Assembly: GCA_002329225.1 (NCBI GenBank)
Contig: DCTF01000114.1
Span: 1 to 9,285 of the forward strand
DNA: 9,285 bases
DNA from: Ruminococcaceae bacterium UBA1447
GTDB lineage: Bacteria > Bacillota > Clostridia > Oscillospirales > Acutalibacteraceae
Reading direction: 5' to 3'
Shown here: piece by piece, positions 1-6,853 of the stretch
Layout: each line of letters begins with the position of its first letter
How positions within the stretch are numbered: position 1 is the first letter of the stretch
Position numbers and translations under genes: made by a program
The notes under the pieces: generated by a model
What the model saw: only the letters and a program-made list of their open reading frames with translations
Told to the model about the DNA's origin: nothing
The model's database searches: none

Positions 1-458
1 TGAGCCGCAAAGTCGGAGCCATGCTCGCTTAGTCCCTCAACCAGGGTTTTCATCCCGTTATCAACGGGTTCCAGGTTGAGGGGCAGGCCTATTACTCCGG
101 TAGAGGCAATGATAATGTCTTCCGGGGCAATCCCCAAACCGCCGGCGGTTATCGCTCTCATGGCAAGGGCTTTTTCAAGACCGTCGGGGTTGCAGGTGTT
201 GGCTATACCGCTGTTGCAGACAACCGCTTTGGCTTTGCCGTTTGAAAGGCTGTCTTTTGTTACGGTTATGGGCGCACCGAATACAATGTTCCGGGTATAA
301 ACCGCAGCCGCATTGCAGAGTGTTTCGGAAAAAATCAGCGCCAAATCCCGTTTTGATTTGTTTTTGCGGATACCGCAATGGATACCGTTGGCACGAAAGC
401 CCCGGGGAGCGCACACACCGCCTTCAATAAACTTTATTTCTTGTGATACATTCGACAT
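1..458 (-). CDS. argJ: Bifunctional glutamate N-acetyltransferase / ornithine acetyltransferase ArgJ, N-terminal part
   Basis: ArgJ moves the acetyl group from N-acetylornithine to glutamate (the acetyl-recycling arginine pathway); many ArgJ proteins also acetylate glutamate from acetyl-CoA. Only the first 152 codons are present and the frame is open through the left edge. The protein begins MSNVSQEIKFIEGGVCAPRG and shows the family N-terminus (GVCAPRGFRANGIHCGIR, residues 14-31), an NSGIANTC segment at 82-89 matching the usual NSGNANAC, and the ASTGVIG motif at 118-124, whose Thr-Gly pair forms the oxyanion hole in the family. The Thr at which the precursor cleaves itself into alpha and beta chains normally lies near residue 180-200, beyond this window. 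The ATG at 456-458 has a GAAAGGA ribosome binding site at 469-475. It is the last visible gene of the argGHCJ operon, 85 bp after argC. The family is certain; whether it is mono- or bifunctional cannot be read from this part. Confidence 0.95.
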   Translation of the reverse strand, partial: MSNVSQEIKFIEGGVCAPRGFRANGIHCGIRKNKSKRDLALIFSETLCNAAAVYTRNIVFGAPITVTKDSLSNGKAKAVVCNSGIANTCNPDGLEKALAMRAITAGGLGIAPEDIIIASTGVIGLPLNLEPVDNGMKTLVEGLSEHGSDFAA

Positions 459-543
459 AAAATTTTGGTCCTTTCAACGGTCCTGTGACCGAAACGGATA
501 TTCCGCCTTTGCGGGTAGTAATTTTTATTTTTAACCTCGGCGG

Positions 544-1590
544 TTAAAACGCCGGCGGGATTATGCACAGGCCGGCATCTTCCGGCAAATCAAAGATGAT
601 GTTCATATTTTGAACCGCCTGCCCCGCCGCACCTTTCACCATATTGTCTATTGCGGAAACTATAATCAGCGTGCCGGTGCGTGTATCCGTGTGCAGGGAG
701 ATGTCGCAGTAGTTGCTGTACTTTACATCCCGTAAATTTGCGGTTTCACCGCCATTTTTAAGGCGGACAAAACGCTCATTTTTATAAAAATCCTCATAGG
801 TTTTTCGGATTGTATCTAAGTCGGTACCGGGTGTGAGTTTTGCGTAAACGGTGGAGATAATCCCTCGATTAACCGGCAACAGATGGGGCACAAAAACCAC
901 CTTTATTTTTTCACCCGCCGCCAAGGAAAGGGTCTGCTCAATTTCCGGCGTGTGGCGGTGGGCGGCAACTTTGTAGGGAGTAAAGGCTTCGTTACAGGCG
1001 GGGAAGTGAGTTGTATCGGAGGGAGATCTGCCCGCACCCGTGACCCCCGATTTGGAATCGATGACAATCCCGTTTTTTTCAATTAAACCCGCTTGCAGGG
1101 CGGGATAAAGTGCAAGAGCGATGCTTGTCGGATAACAACCGGGGTTTGCCAAAATCCGGCTTGTTTTTATTTTATCCCTAAACAGTTCCGGCAGGGCGTA
1201 GACCGCACGGGCATGCAGATCTTTGCGGGTAAAACCCGCACCGTACCAGAGTTTGTAGTCTTCCTCATCCTCAAGGCGGAAGTCGGCGCCCAAATCTATA
1301 AAGGCAATATTTTTTTCGGCACATTCGGCCGCAAAATCCTGAGACATACCGTGGGCAACACAGGCAAAGACCACATCGCTTTTTGCCATAACTTCTTCCG
1401 TTGAGCAGCAGATTAAATCACAGGCGCCCTGCAAAGAGGGGTAGACCTCGCTGATTTTTTTACCCTGAAAACTTACGGAACCTGCCGCAGTCACTTCCGC
1501 AAAAGGGTGGTTTAAAAGCAGACGCACCAGTTCCGCACCTGCGTAACCTGTCGCACCGATTATTCCCGCTTTTATTTTTGTACTGTTCAT
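544..1590 (-). CDS. argC: N-acetyl-gamma-glutamyl-phosphate reductase ArgC
   Basis: ArgC performs the NADPH-dependent reduction of N-acetylglutamyl 5-phosphate to the semialdehyde, the third step of ornithine synthesis in the cytoplasm. The 348-residue product has the nucleotide-binding GIIGATGYAG at residues 9-18, the catalytic cysteine C152 in ANPGCYPT, the SGVTGAGR loop at 181-188, HRHTPEIEQ at 211-219 supplying a conserved active-site histidine, and the VPHLLPVNRG segment of the dimerisation domain. Length matches the usual ~345 residues. The frame is open up to an ATG at 1638, which would add 16 hydrophilic residues. I prefer the ATG at 1588-1590 because it places the Rossmann motif at the normal distance and has GGAGAG five bases upstream. 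It lies between argH (53 bp upstream) and argJ (85 bp downstream) on the same strand, consistent with one transcript. No key residue is missing. Confidence 0.96.
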   Translation of the reverse strand: MNSTKIKAGIIGATGYAGAELVRLLLNHPFAEVTAAGSVSFQGKKISEVYPSLQGACDLICCSTEEVMAKSDVVFACVAHGMSQDFAAECAEKNIAFIDLGADFRLEDEEDYKLWYGAGFTRKDLHARAVYALPELFRDKIKTSRILANPGCYPTSIALALYPALQAGLIEKNGIVIDSKSGVTGAGRSPSDTTHFPACNEAFTPYKVAAHRHTPEIEQTLSLAAGEKIKVVFVPHLLPVNRGIISTVYAKLTPGTDLDTIRKTYEDFYKNERFVRLKNGGETANLRDVKYSNYCDISLHTDTRTGTLIIVSAIDNMVKGAAGQAVQNMNIIFDLPEDAGLCIIPPAF

Positions 1591-1595
1591 TTTTT

Positions 1596-1601
1596 CTCTC
1601 C
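1596..1601 (-). promoter_or_regulatory. Ribosome binding site deciding the argC start
   Basis: On the minus strand this reads GGAGAG, followed by five A residues and the ATG at 1588-1590. It supports the shorter ArgC over the in-frame ATG at 1638, which has only a distant AAGGGG (about 13 bases away) overlapping the end of argH. Confidence 0.7.
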
Positions 1602-1643
1602 GTTGTGTCGGTCGGTCATCAGCATTAAGGTTCGGCATCTGAT

Positions 1644-2951
1644 TTACATGCCCCTTCTTTTAACGCAGTTATTTAAATCTATTGCCGGATAGACGCCTTC
1701 GTCAAAAAGTTCGCAAACCTTTTTGTATTCTTCCAAAGGCAGATTTTCTAAAGTAAGGCCCTTTTCTATGCAGAGAGCCACAAGTTCCCCGGCGGCCTTA
1801 TAAGCGTCACGGAAGGGCAGACCCTTTGAAACCAGAAAATCGGCGCAGTCGGTGGCGTTGATAAAGCCTTCCGCCGCCGCTTTGCGCATATTATCCGGCA
1901 GGACTTTCATGGTTTTAATCATGGGGGTAAAGGCTTGCAGGCAGAGTTTGACGGTGTCAAAGGCATCAAAAACCGCCTCTTTATCTTCCTGCATATCTTT
2001 ATTGTAGGCTAAGGGGAGGCCTTTCATCATAGTCAGCAAAGTTGAAAGATCGCCGAACACTCTGCCCGCCTTGCCTCTTATCAGTTCGGCTATGTCGGGA
2101 TTCTTTTTCTGGGGCATAATGCTTGAACCTGTGGAAAAAGCGTCGTCAAGTTCAATAAACTTAAATTCCCATGAGCACCAGAGAATAATCTCTTCGCAAA
2201 AGCGGGAGAGGTGAGCCATGACAATCGAAAGAGCGGCGGCAAGTTCGGCGCAAAAATCCCTGTCTGAAACTCCGTCAAGGGTATTCTCAGTGAAAGAGTC
2301 AAAACCCAAAGCCTTTGCGGTCATATCCCTGTCTATGGGGTAGGTGGTACCCGCAAGGGCGCCGCTGCCCAAGGGGGAAACATTCATCCTTGCCCTTGCG
2401 TCGGAAAGGCGGCCCAAATCACGGGAGAACATTTCCGCGTAGGCGGCTATATGATAACCTAAGGTAATAGGCTGCGCCCGCTGAAGGTGAGTATAGCCGG
2501 GCATAACCGTATTGCGGTATTCTTCCGACTTCTCTTTCAAAACCGCAATAAGGGATTCAATCAGGCCGCTGACCGAGTCGCACTCGTCACGCAGATAAAG
2601 GCGGATATCCGTTGCCACCTGGTCGTTTCTGCTGCGTCCCGTGTGCAGGCGTTTGCCCGCATCTCCTATCCTTTCGGTCAAAACCGCCTCCACAAAAGTG
2701 TGGATATCCTCGGCATCGGGGTCGATAGTCAGGCTGCCGTCTGTGATTTCATTTTTTATCTTCTGCAGCTCCGCCGTAATTTTTTCACTGTCTTCACCGC
2801 TGATAATGCCCTTAGCTCCGAGCATTTGCGCATGGGCAATGCTGCCGTCAATGTCCTGTGCGAACATTCGGGAATCGACGGCAATAGAGGAATTAAAGTC
2901 GTTTGTTATTTGATCCGCTTCTTTTGAAAAGCGTCCTGCCCAGAGTTTCAT
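1644..2951 (-). CDS. argH: Argininosuccinate lyase ArgH
   Basis: ArgH splits argininosuccinate into arginine and fumarate, the last step of arginine synthesis; the family works as a cytoplasmic homotetramer of the fumarase/aspartase superfamily. The 435-residue product opens with the typical KLWAGRFSK and carries the three conserved superfamily regions: HTGRSRNDQV at 103-112, THLQRAQP at 154-161 with the active-site histidine H155, and the flexible signature loop GSSIMPQKKNPD at 275-286 with the catalytic serine. The C-terminus (LFDEGVYPAIDL, then the final KRRGM) ends slightly earlier than the common ~460 residues, which is normal variation. The ATG at 2949-2951 has a G-rich AAGGGGGG site six bases or so upstream. 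It starts 25 bp after the argG stop, so the two are almost certainly co-transcribed and work in succession. Confidence 0.97.
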   Translation of the reverse strand: MKLWAGRFSKEADQITNDFNSSIAVDSRMFAQDIDGSIAHAQMLGAKGIISGEDSEKITAELQKIKNEITDGSLTIDPDAEDIHTFVEAVLTERIGDAGKRLHTGRSRNDQVATDIRLYLRDECDSVSGLIESLIAVLKEKSEEYRNTVMPGYTHLQRAQPITLGYHIAAYAEMFSRDLGRLSDARARMNVSPLGSGALAGTTYPIDRDMTAKALGFDSFTENTLDGVSDRDFCAELAAALSIVMAHLSRFCEEIILWCSWEFKFIELDDAFSTGSSIMPQKKNPDIAELIRGKAGRVFGDLSTLLTMMKGLPLAYNKDMQEDKEAVFDAFDTVKLCLQAFTPMIKTMKVLPDNMRKAAAEGFINATDCADFLVSKGLPFRDAYKAAGELVALCIEKGLTLENLPLEEYKKVCELFDEGVYPAIDLNNCVKRRGM

Positions 2952-2976
2952 TGTAGCCCCCCTTGATATGTAACTG

Positions 2977-4215
2977 TCAGTTTTGTTTGTTTTTCTCCTT
3001 GCGTTCCTGTTCTAAAATCGCCCTGACCGTGATGGGCAAACCGAAAAGGTTTATAAAGCCCTCCGCATCTTTTTGATTGTATACCTCATCCTCGTCAAAG
3101 GTAGCAAAAGCTTCGCTGTAGAGGGAGTAGGGCGAGGTAACTCCTGCGTTTATCATATTGCCCTTATAAAGTTTAAGACGGACATCGCCGGTAACATTTT
3201 CCTGAGTTTTGTCAACAAAGGCATCCAGCGCTTCCCTAAGGGGAGTGAACCATTGTCCGAAGTAGACAAGCTCGGCATAACGCAGGGCGATAATCTCTTT
3301 GTAATGCTGGGTATCCCTGTCCAATGTAATAGTTTCAAGCACCTGATGCGCCCTGTAAAGAATGGCGCCGCCGGGATTTTCGTAAACACCGCGGGACTTC
3401 ATGCCCACAAGGCGGTTTTCCACCAAGTCCGCCAAGCCGATGGCGTTTTTGCCGCCGATTTCGTTGAGCTTATAGATAAGTTCCACCGGGCCGAGTTTTT
3501 CGCCGTCAACCGCTACGGGTATGCCTTTTTCAAAAGAGATTGTCACATAAGTCGGCTCATCCGGCGCCTGTTCGGGGGAAACACACAGCTCTAAAAAGCC
3601 GGGTTTGTTGTACTGCGGCTCGTTGGCGGGGGTTTCCAAATCCATACCCTCGTGGGAAAGGTGCCACAGGTTTTTGTCTTTGGAATAGTTTGTTTCACGG
3701 CTGATTTTAAGGGGAATATTCCTTGCCTCGGCGTAATCCATCTCTTCTTCCCGGGACTTAATATCCCAAATACGCCAGGGGGCGATAATCTTCATCCCGG
3801 GAGCGAAGGCTTTTATTGTCAATTCAAAACGAACCTGGTCGTTGCCCTTGCCGGTGCAGCCGTGGCAAATGGCGTCCGCGCCTTCGGCTTTGGCTATTTC
3901 GACAATGCGTTTTGCAATTATCGGACGGGCAAAGGAGGTACCCAAAAGATAGTCCTTTTCATAAACCGCACCGGCCTTGAGGGTGGGGAAAATATAATCT
4001 TCCACAAACTCTTTTTTAAGGTCTTCGATATAAAGTTTGGAAGCGCCCGTTTTTAGCGCCTTTTCTTCCAATCCGTCAAGTTCGGTTCCCTGGCCGACGT
4101 CGCCGGAAACGGCGATAACTTCGCAGTTGTTATAATTTTCTTTAAGCCAGTGGATAATAATGGAGGTATCCAATCCTCCGGAATAAGCCAGCACAACTTT
4201 CTTAATTTCTTTCAT
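2977..4215 (-). CDS. argG: Argininosuccinate synthase ArgG
   Basis: ArgG joins citrulline and aspartate using ATP, giving argininosuccinate, AMP and pyrophosphate. The 412-residue protein has the N-type ATP pyrophosphatase P-loop AYSGGLDTS at residues 10-18, the family signature around [14 protein letters not shown] (118-131), the second signature [13 protein letters not shown] (182-194), [14 protein letters not shown] (266-279), and an [18 protein letters not shown] segment near 355-368. Length is typical (~400). The C-terminal tail [10 protein letters not shown] is a charged helix of the sort that mediates tetramer contacts in the family. The ATG at 4213-4215 is preceded by GGAGGC at 4223-4228. 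It is the first gene of the operon argG-argH-argC-argJ, directly downstream of a promoter with a perfect TATAAT. Confidence 0.97.
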   Translation of the reverse strand: MKEIKKVVLAYSGGLDTSIIIHWLKENYNNCEVIAVSGDVGQGTELDGLEEKALKTGASKLYIEDLKKEFVEDYIFPTLKAGAVYEKDYLLGTSFARPIIAKRIVEIAKAEGADAICHGCTGKGNDQVRFELTIKAFAPGMKIIAPWRIWDIKSREEEMDYAEARNIPLKISRETNYSKDKNLWHLSHEGMDLETPANEPQYNKPGFLELCVSPEQAPDEPTYVTISFEKGIPVAVDGEKLGPVELIYKLNEIGGKNAIGLADLVENRLVGMKSRGVYENPGGAILYRAHQVLETITLDRDTQHYKEIIALRYAELVYFGQWFTPLREALDAFVDKTQENVTGDVRLKLYKGNMINAGVTSPYSLYSEAFATFDEDEVYNQKDAEGFINLFGLPITVRAILEQERKEKNKQN

Positions 4216-4255
4216 CTTTCTTGCCTCCGTTTATTTATACTTAACAGCCTCCAGT

Positions 4256-4283
4256 ATTATACAGCAATTATGCATAAAATCAA
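4256..4283 (-). promoter_or_regulatory. Probable promoter of the arginine operon
   Basis: On the minus strand, TTGATT (4278-4283) and TATAAT (4256-4261) are separated by 16 bp, a good vegetative sigma factor match. The start of transcription would fall around 4245-4250, some 30 bp before the argG start codon. The spot lies between the trpS terminator and argG, so the arg genes probably have their own transcript. Confidence 0.75.
4261..4277 (-). promoter_or_regulatory. Possible ArgR operator in the argG promoter spacer
   Basis: A perfect 10-bp palindrome TTATGCATAA (4268-4277) fills the spacer between -35 and -10. The minus-strand 14-mer TGCATAATTGCTGT (4261-4274) matches 9 of 14 positions of the ARG box core TGAATWWWWATTCA known from E. 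coli and Bacillus. A second half-box-like TGAATAAATA lies just upstream at 4297-4306. The location fits repression by arginine-bound ArgR, but the match is partial and no regulator gene is in the window. Confidence 0.35.
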
Positions 4284-4322
4284 GGATTTTGTCGTGTATT
4301 TATTCATTTTTTCTGATTTTAG

Positions 4323-4358
4323 GCGAATTAAATAAAACGCCGTTGAAAAACGGCGTTT
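4323..4358 (-). terminator. Intrinsic terminator of trpS
   Basis: A perfect 10-bp stem AAACGCCGTT / AACGGCGTTT (4335-4344 with 4349-4358, four-base loop) begins 14 bp after the trpS stop codon. In the trpS transcript it is followed by the U-rich tract TATTTAATT. It separates trpS from the arginine operon. Confidence 0.88.
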
Positions 4359-4372
4359 GTAATTGTTTGTTT

Positions 4373-5392
4373 TTACAAAAGACCTATCTTTTTTATCACC
4401 TTGTCGAGCGTTCGCCGTGATATTGCCGTGGCCGCTTCGGTGCCTTTATCTATACATTCGTTTAAGTAAACCTTGTCATCCATCAGTTCTTTGAACCTCT
4501 GTTGGAAAGGCTTCAGTTCTTCTATTACCGCTTCCGCCACCGCCGTTTTAAAGTCTCCGTAACCTTTGCCCGCAAAGGCGTTTTCTATCTGTTCAAAATT
4601 CATACCGGTACAGCCGGAGTAAATGGACATAAGGTTATTTACACCCTCTTTGCCCGGAGCGTAACGCACCTCGGCTTCCGAATCCGTCACGGCGCTCTTG
4701 AACTTTTTCATAATAGTATCGGGAGAGTCCAAAACGGAAACGGACGATTTGGGGTTCGGGTCCGATTTGGACATCTTTTTAGTCGGGTCCTGCAAAGACA
4801 TCACTCTTGCCCCAACCTTGCCGATAAAGGGTTCGGGCAGGGTAAAAGTTTTTCCGTAAAGGCCGTTGAAACGCTCCGCAATATCTCTGGCAATCTCAAG
4901 GTGCTGCTTTTGGTCTTCACCTATGGGGACATAATCCGCCTGATAAATCAGAATATCCGCCGCCATAAGAATGGGATAGGTGAAAAGCCCCACGTTTATA
5001 TTGTCCGCTTGGTTGGCGGCTTTGTCCTTAAACTGGGTCATGCGGGAGGCTTCACCGAATTGAGTGTAGCAGTTGAGAATCCAGGCCAACTGCGCATGGG
5101 TATTGATACGGCTTTGAACGCAGACGATATTTTCTTCGGGGGAAAGCCCTATGGCTATAAGCAGGGCGAAAGTTTCAAGCGACTGTCTGCGCAGCAGGGC
5201 GGGGTCGGGGCGCACCGTCAGGGCGTGCAAATCCGCCACGCCGAAAACGCAGTCATAGTCCTTTGCCATTTGCGTCCAGTTTTTTAAAGCGCCCAAGTAG
5301 TTGCCTATATGAGGGACGGCGGTAGGCTGAATTAAGCTGAGCACTTTCTTCTTTTTTTCCGCCGTTACGGTATTGTTTGCACCGTTATTCAT
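4373..5392 (-). CDS. trpS: Tryptophanyl-tRNA synthetase
   Basis: Charges tRNA-Trp with tryptophan in the cytoplasm; class Ic aminoacyl-tRNA synthetase, a homodimer in the family. The 339-residue product has the class I HIGH-type motif as PHIGN (27-31) followed by YLGALKNW, the FTYPILMAADILIY helix (137-150), GEDQKQHLEIARD (158-170) that contacts substrate, and KMSKSDPN (206-213) for ATP binding. About 15 residues (NNGANNTVTAEKKKK) precede the first beta strand, slightly longer than the usual N-terminus. In the first motif the common GIQPTG(x)LH(L/I)GN reads LIQPTAVPHIGN, so the Gly after QPT is Ala; this looks like natural variation. The ATG at 5390-5392 has GGAGGA about seven bases upstream. 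Only 52 bp separate it from the aminotransferase, which leaves no room for a T-box leader directly before trpS. A strong terminator follows. Confidence 0.96.
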   Translation of the reverse strand: MNNGANNTVTAEKKKKVLSLIQPTAVPHIGNYLGALKNWTQMAKDYDCVFGVADLHALTVRPDPALLRRQSLETFALLIAIGLSPEENIVCVQSRINTHAQLAWILNCYTQFGEASRMTQFKDKAANQADNINVGLFTYPILMAADILIYQADYVPIGEDQKQHLEIARDIAERFNGLYGKTFTLPEPFIGKVGARVMSLQDPTKKMSKSDPNPKSSVSVLDSPDTIMKKFKSAVTDSEAEVRYAPGKEGVNNLMSIYSGCTGMNFEQIENAFAGKGYGDFKTAVAEAVIEELKPFQQRFKELMDDKVYLNECIDKGTEAATAISRRTLDKVIKKIGLL

Positions 5393-5444
5393 AGAGATTC
5401 CTCCGGTAAAAGTTTGGAATAATATTTTTAGCTGTTAAAGACGG

Positions 5445-6632
5445 CTACTTAAAGCTCTTTGCCGCTTTGCCGAGTATTTTCATTCCCTCGACTATTTTTT
5501 CGTCCGTCGGTGTGGAAAAGTTTAACCTGACGGCCTGAGTTTTTTCTTTTTCATCCACCATAAAGGCGCTACCGGGGACTATAGCCACCCCGTTTTCCAC
5601 CGCAGCTTTGCAAAAGGCGGGCATATCAACATCCGCAGGCAAATCGCACCAGACAAAAAGGCCGCCTTCGGGACGGTTGTAGGTCACAAAGTCCCCAAGT
5701 TCGGTGTCTATAAGGTCGCACATGAGGTTAAGTTTGCCCCGGTAGATGCTTTTTATTTTTTCAATATGTCCTTCAAAATCATATTTTTTCATCCAGTCAT
5801 AAACAAGCAGTTGAAAGAACATGGTTGTGTGCACATCCCCCGCCTGTTTTCCCACGGTCATCTTTGCCGCTAAGGCTGCCGGGGCGACGGTAAAACCTAC
5901 ACGGATGCCCGGTGAAAGCACCTTGGAAAAAGAGCCGGCATAAATCACAATCCCGTCTTCATCCATACTCTTAATGGAGGGTACGTCATCCCCTTTTATA
6001 CGGGTATCCCCATAGGGGTTGTCTTCTAAAATCATAACGCCGTATTTTTTTGCCAATTCATACACGGCTTTGCGCTTTGCCAAAGACATGGTAGCCCCCG
6101 TGGGGTTTTGGAAGTTGGGAATAAGGTAGATAAAGCGGACATTTTTTTCTTCTTTAAGAGCCTGTTCAAGTTCTTCCACCGAAAGCCCGTCCGACTGCAT
6201 ATTCACGCCCCGGAGCTTGCAGCCGTAGGAGCGGAAGCAGTTCAAAGAGCCTATAAAAGAGGGATTTTCACAGATTACCGTATCCCCCTCGTTGCAAAGC
6301 ACCTTTGTGGTTAAATCCATAACCTGAGTGGCGCCGCTGGTGATAATCAGGGAGTCAAAATCCCTGCCTATGTTATATTTTGTTTTCATATAGTCCGACA
6401 AAAGCTGCCTGAGAGGTTCGTAGCCTTCCGTAACCCCGTATTGCAGGGCCAGAATCGGCCGGGTGGCGAGTATGTCGGCGGAAATTTCCCTCACCGCATC
6501 TACCGGGAAAGATTCAACTGCGGGATTGCCGGCGGAAAAGGCTATAACATCGGAATTTGCGGTAGCCTTTAAAATCTCCCTGATAGCGGAGGGTTTGAGT
6601 GAGGATATACGGTTCGAAAACAAATAATCCAT
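5445..6632 (-). CDS. PLP-dependent class I/II aminotransferase (2-aminoadipate / aromatic aminotransferase-like)
   Basis: A fold-type I pyridoxal-phosphate transaminase, 395 residues, closest in look to the LysN / MocR-domain-like group that acts on 2-aminoadipate, aromatic or branched amino acids with 2-oxoglutarate. Visible features: AFSAGNPAVESFP at residues 31-43 (substrate-side loop), SGATQ at 99-103 (phosphate binding), PNFQNPTG at 172-179 with N176, the D204-N-P-Y207 pair contacting the pyridine ring and O3', the Schiff-base lysine K237 in GSFSKVLSPGIRVGF, and RLNFS with R369 for the substrate carboxylate. There is no N-terminal GntR DNA-binding domain, so it is an enzyme and not a MocR regulator. 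Start ATG at 6630-6632 with AAAGGGA upstream. It precedes trpS by 52 bp on the same strand and probably shares its transcript; this may hint at an aromatic substrate, but that is inference and the sequence alone does not settle the substrate. Confidence 0.88.
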   Translation of the reverse strand: MDYLFSNRISSLKPSAIREILKATANSDVIAFSAGNPAVESFPVDAVREISADILATRPILALQYGVTEGYEPLRQLLSDYMKTKYNIGRDFDSLIITSGATQVMDLTTKVLCNEGDTVICENPSFIGSLNCFRSYGCKLRGVNMQSDGLSVEELEQALKEEKNVRFIYLIPNFQNPTGATMSLAKRKAVYELAKKYGVMILEDNPYGDTRIKGDDVPSIKSMDEDGIVIYAGSFSKVLSPGIRVGFTVAPAALAAKMTVGKQAGDVHTTMFFQLLVYDWMKKYDFEGHIEKIKSIYRGKLNLMCDLIDTELGDFVTYNRPEGGLFVWCDLPADVDMPAFCKAAVENGVAIVPGSAFMVDEKEKTQAVRLNFSTPTDEKIVEGMKILGKAAKSFK

Positions 6633-6736
6633 TTTTTACATCCCTTTTTCAGCATTGCCCGGTATAAATTTTCTGCCTAAAATTATTGTTTTAAACTGCG
6701 CAAAACAGCAAAACAAACATATAAAAATCGTGGGTT

Positions 6737-6764
6737 AGTATAACACACAAGCGGTTAATTGTAA
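6737..6764 (-). promoter_or_regulatory. Candidate promoter for the aminotransferase-trpS unit
   Basis: On the minus strand TATACT (6737-6742) is a good -10 box, with a weak -35 candidate TTACAA (6759-6764) at 16 bp. It lies about 105 bp before the aminotransferase start. The -35 matches only three of six consensus bases, so this is tentative. Confidence 0.4.
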
Positions 6765-6807
6765 ATTGAGAACAATCTGAAAACTCAGACTTCCAAAATA
6801 AGCAACG

Positions 6808-6827
6808 GGGCGATGCGGACATCGCCC
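6808..6827 (-). terminator. GC-rich hairpin after the glutaminyl cyclase homologue: terminator or REP-like palindrome
   Basis: A perfect 8-bp stem GGGCGATG / CATCGCCC with a four-base loop starts 26 bp after the stop codon at 6854-6856. In the transcript from the right it is followed by CGTTGCTTATTTT, only moderately U-rich, so termination would be weak. The GGGCGATG...CATCGCCC palindrome resembles dispersed REP-like elements in other genomes. A competing pairing exists between CGGGG (6806-6810) and CCCCG (6843-6847). Confidence 0.45.
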
Positions 6828-6853
6828 AACCTGCATTGTTTTCCCCGCAGCTT

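Larger units (their letters stand above)
6633..6853. other. Intergenic region between the aminotransferase and the glutaminyl cyclase homologue
   Basis: 221 bp of AT-rich DNA with no convincing reading frame. From right to left it holds a GC-rich hairpin (6808-6827), a small hairpin TCTGA-AAAC-TCAGA (6776-6789), the candidate promoter at 6737-6764, and an untranslated leader with the weak ribosome binding site AAAGGGA before the aminotransferase. Both flanking genes are on the minus strand. Confidence 0.6.

Noticed and set aside
478..491. Hairpin CGGTC-CTGT-GACCG between argC and argJ as a terminator
   Set aside because: Only a 5-bp stem with no U tract in the minus-strand transcript; it lies just before the argJ ribosome binding site and is too weak to end transcription.
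1591..1638. Longer ArgC with 16 extra N-terminal residues
   Set aside because: The extension is hydrophilic, not typical of ArgC, and the internal ATG at 1588-1590 has the better placed GGAGAG site. The longer form cannot be fully excluded.
3073..3594. 173-codon plus-strand frame
   Set aside because: Lies wholly opposite argG, whose protein motifs are intact; composition is that of a reverse-complement shadow.
4502..5287. 261-codon open frame on the plus strand
   Set aside because: It is antisense to the conserved trpS gene, has no recognisable domain and no good ribosome binding site; a long shadow frame.
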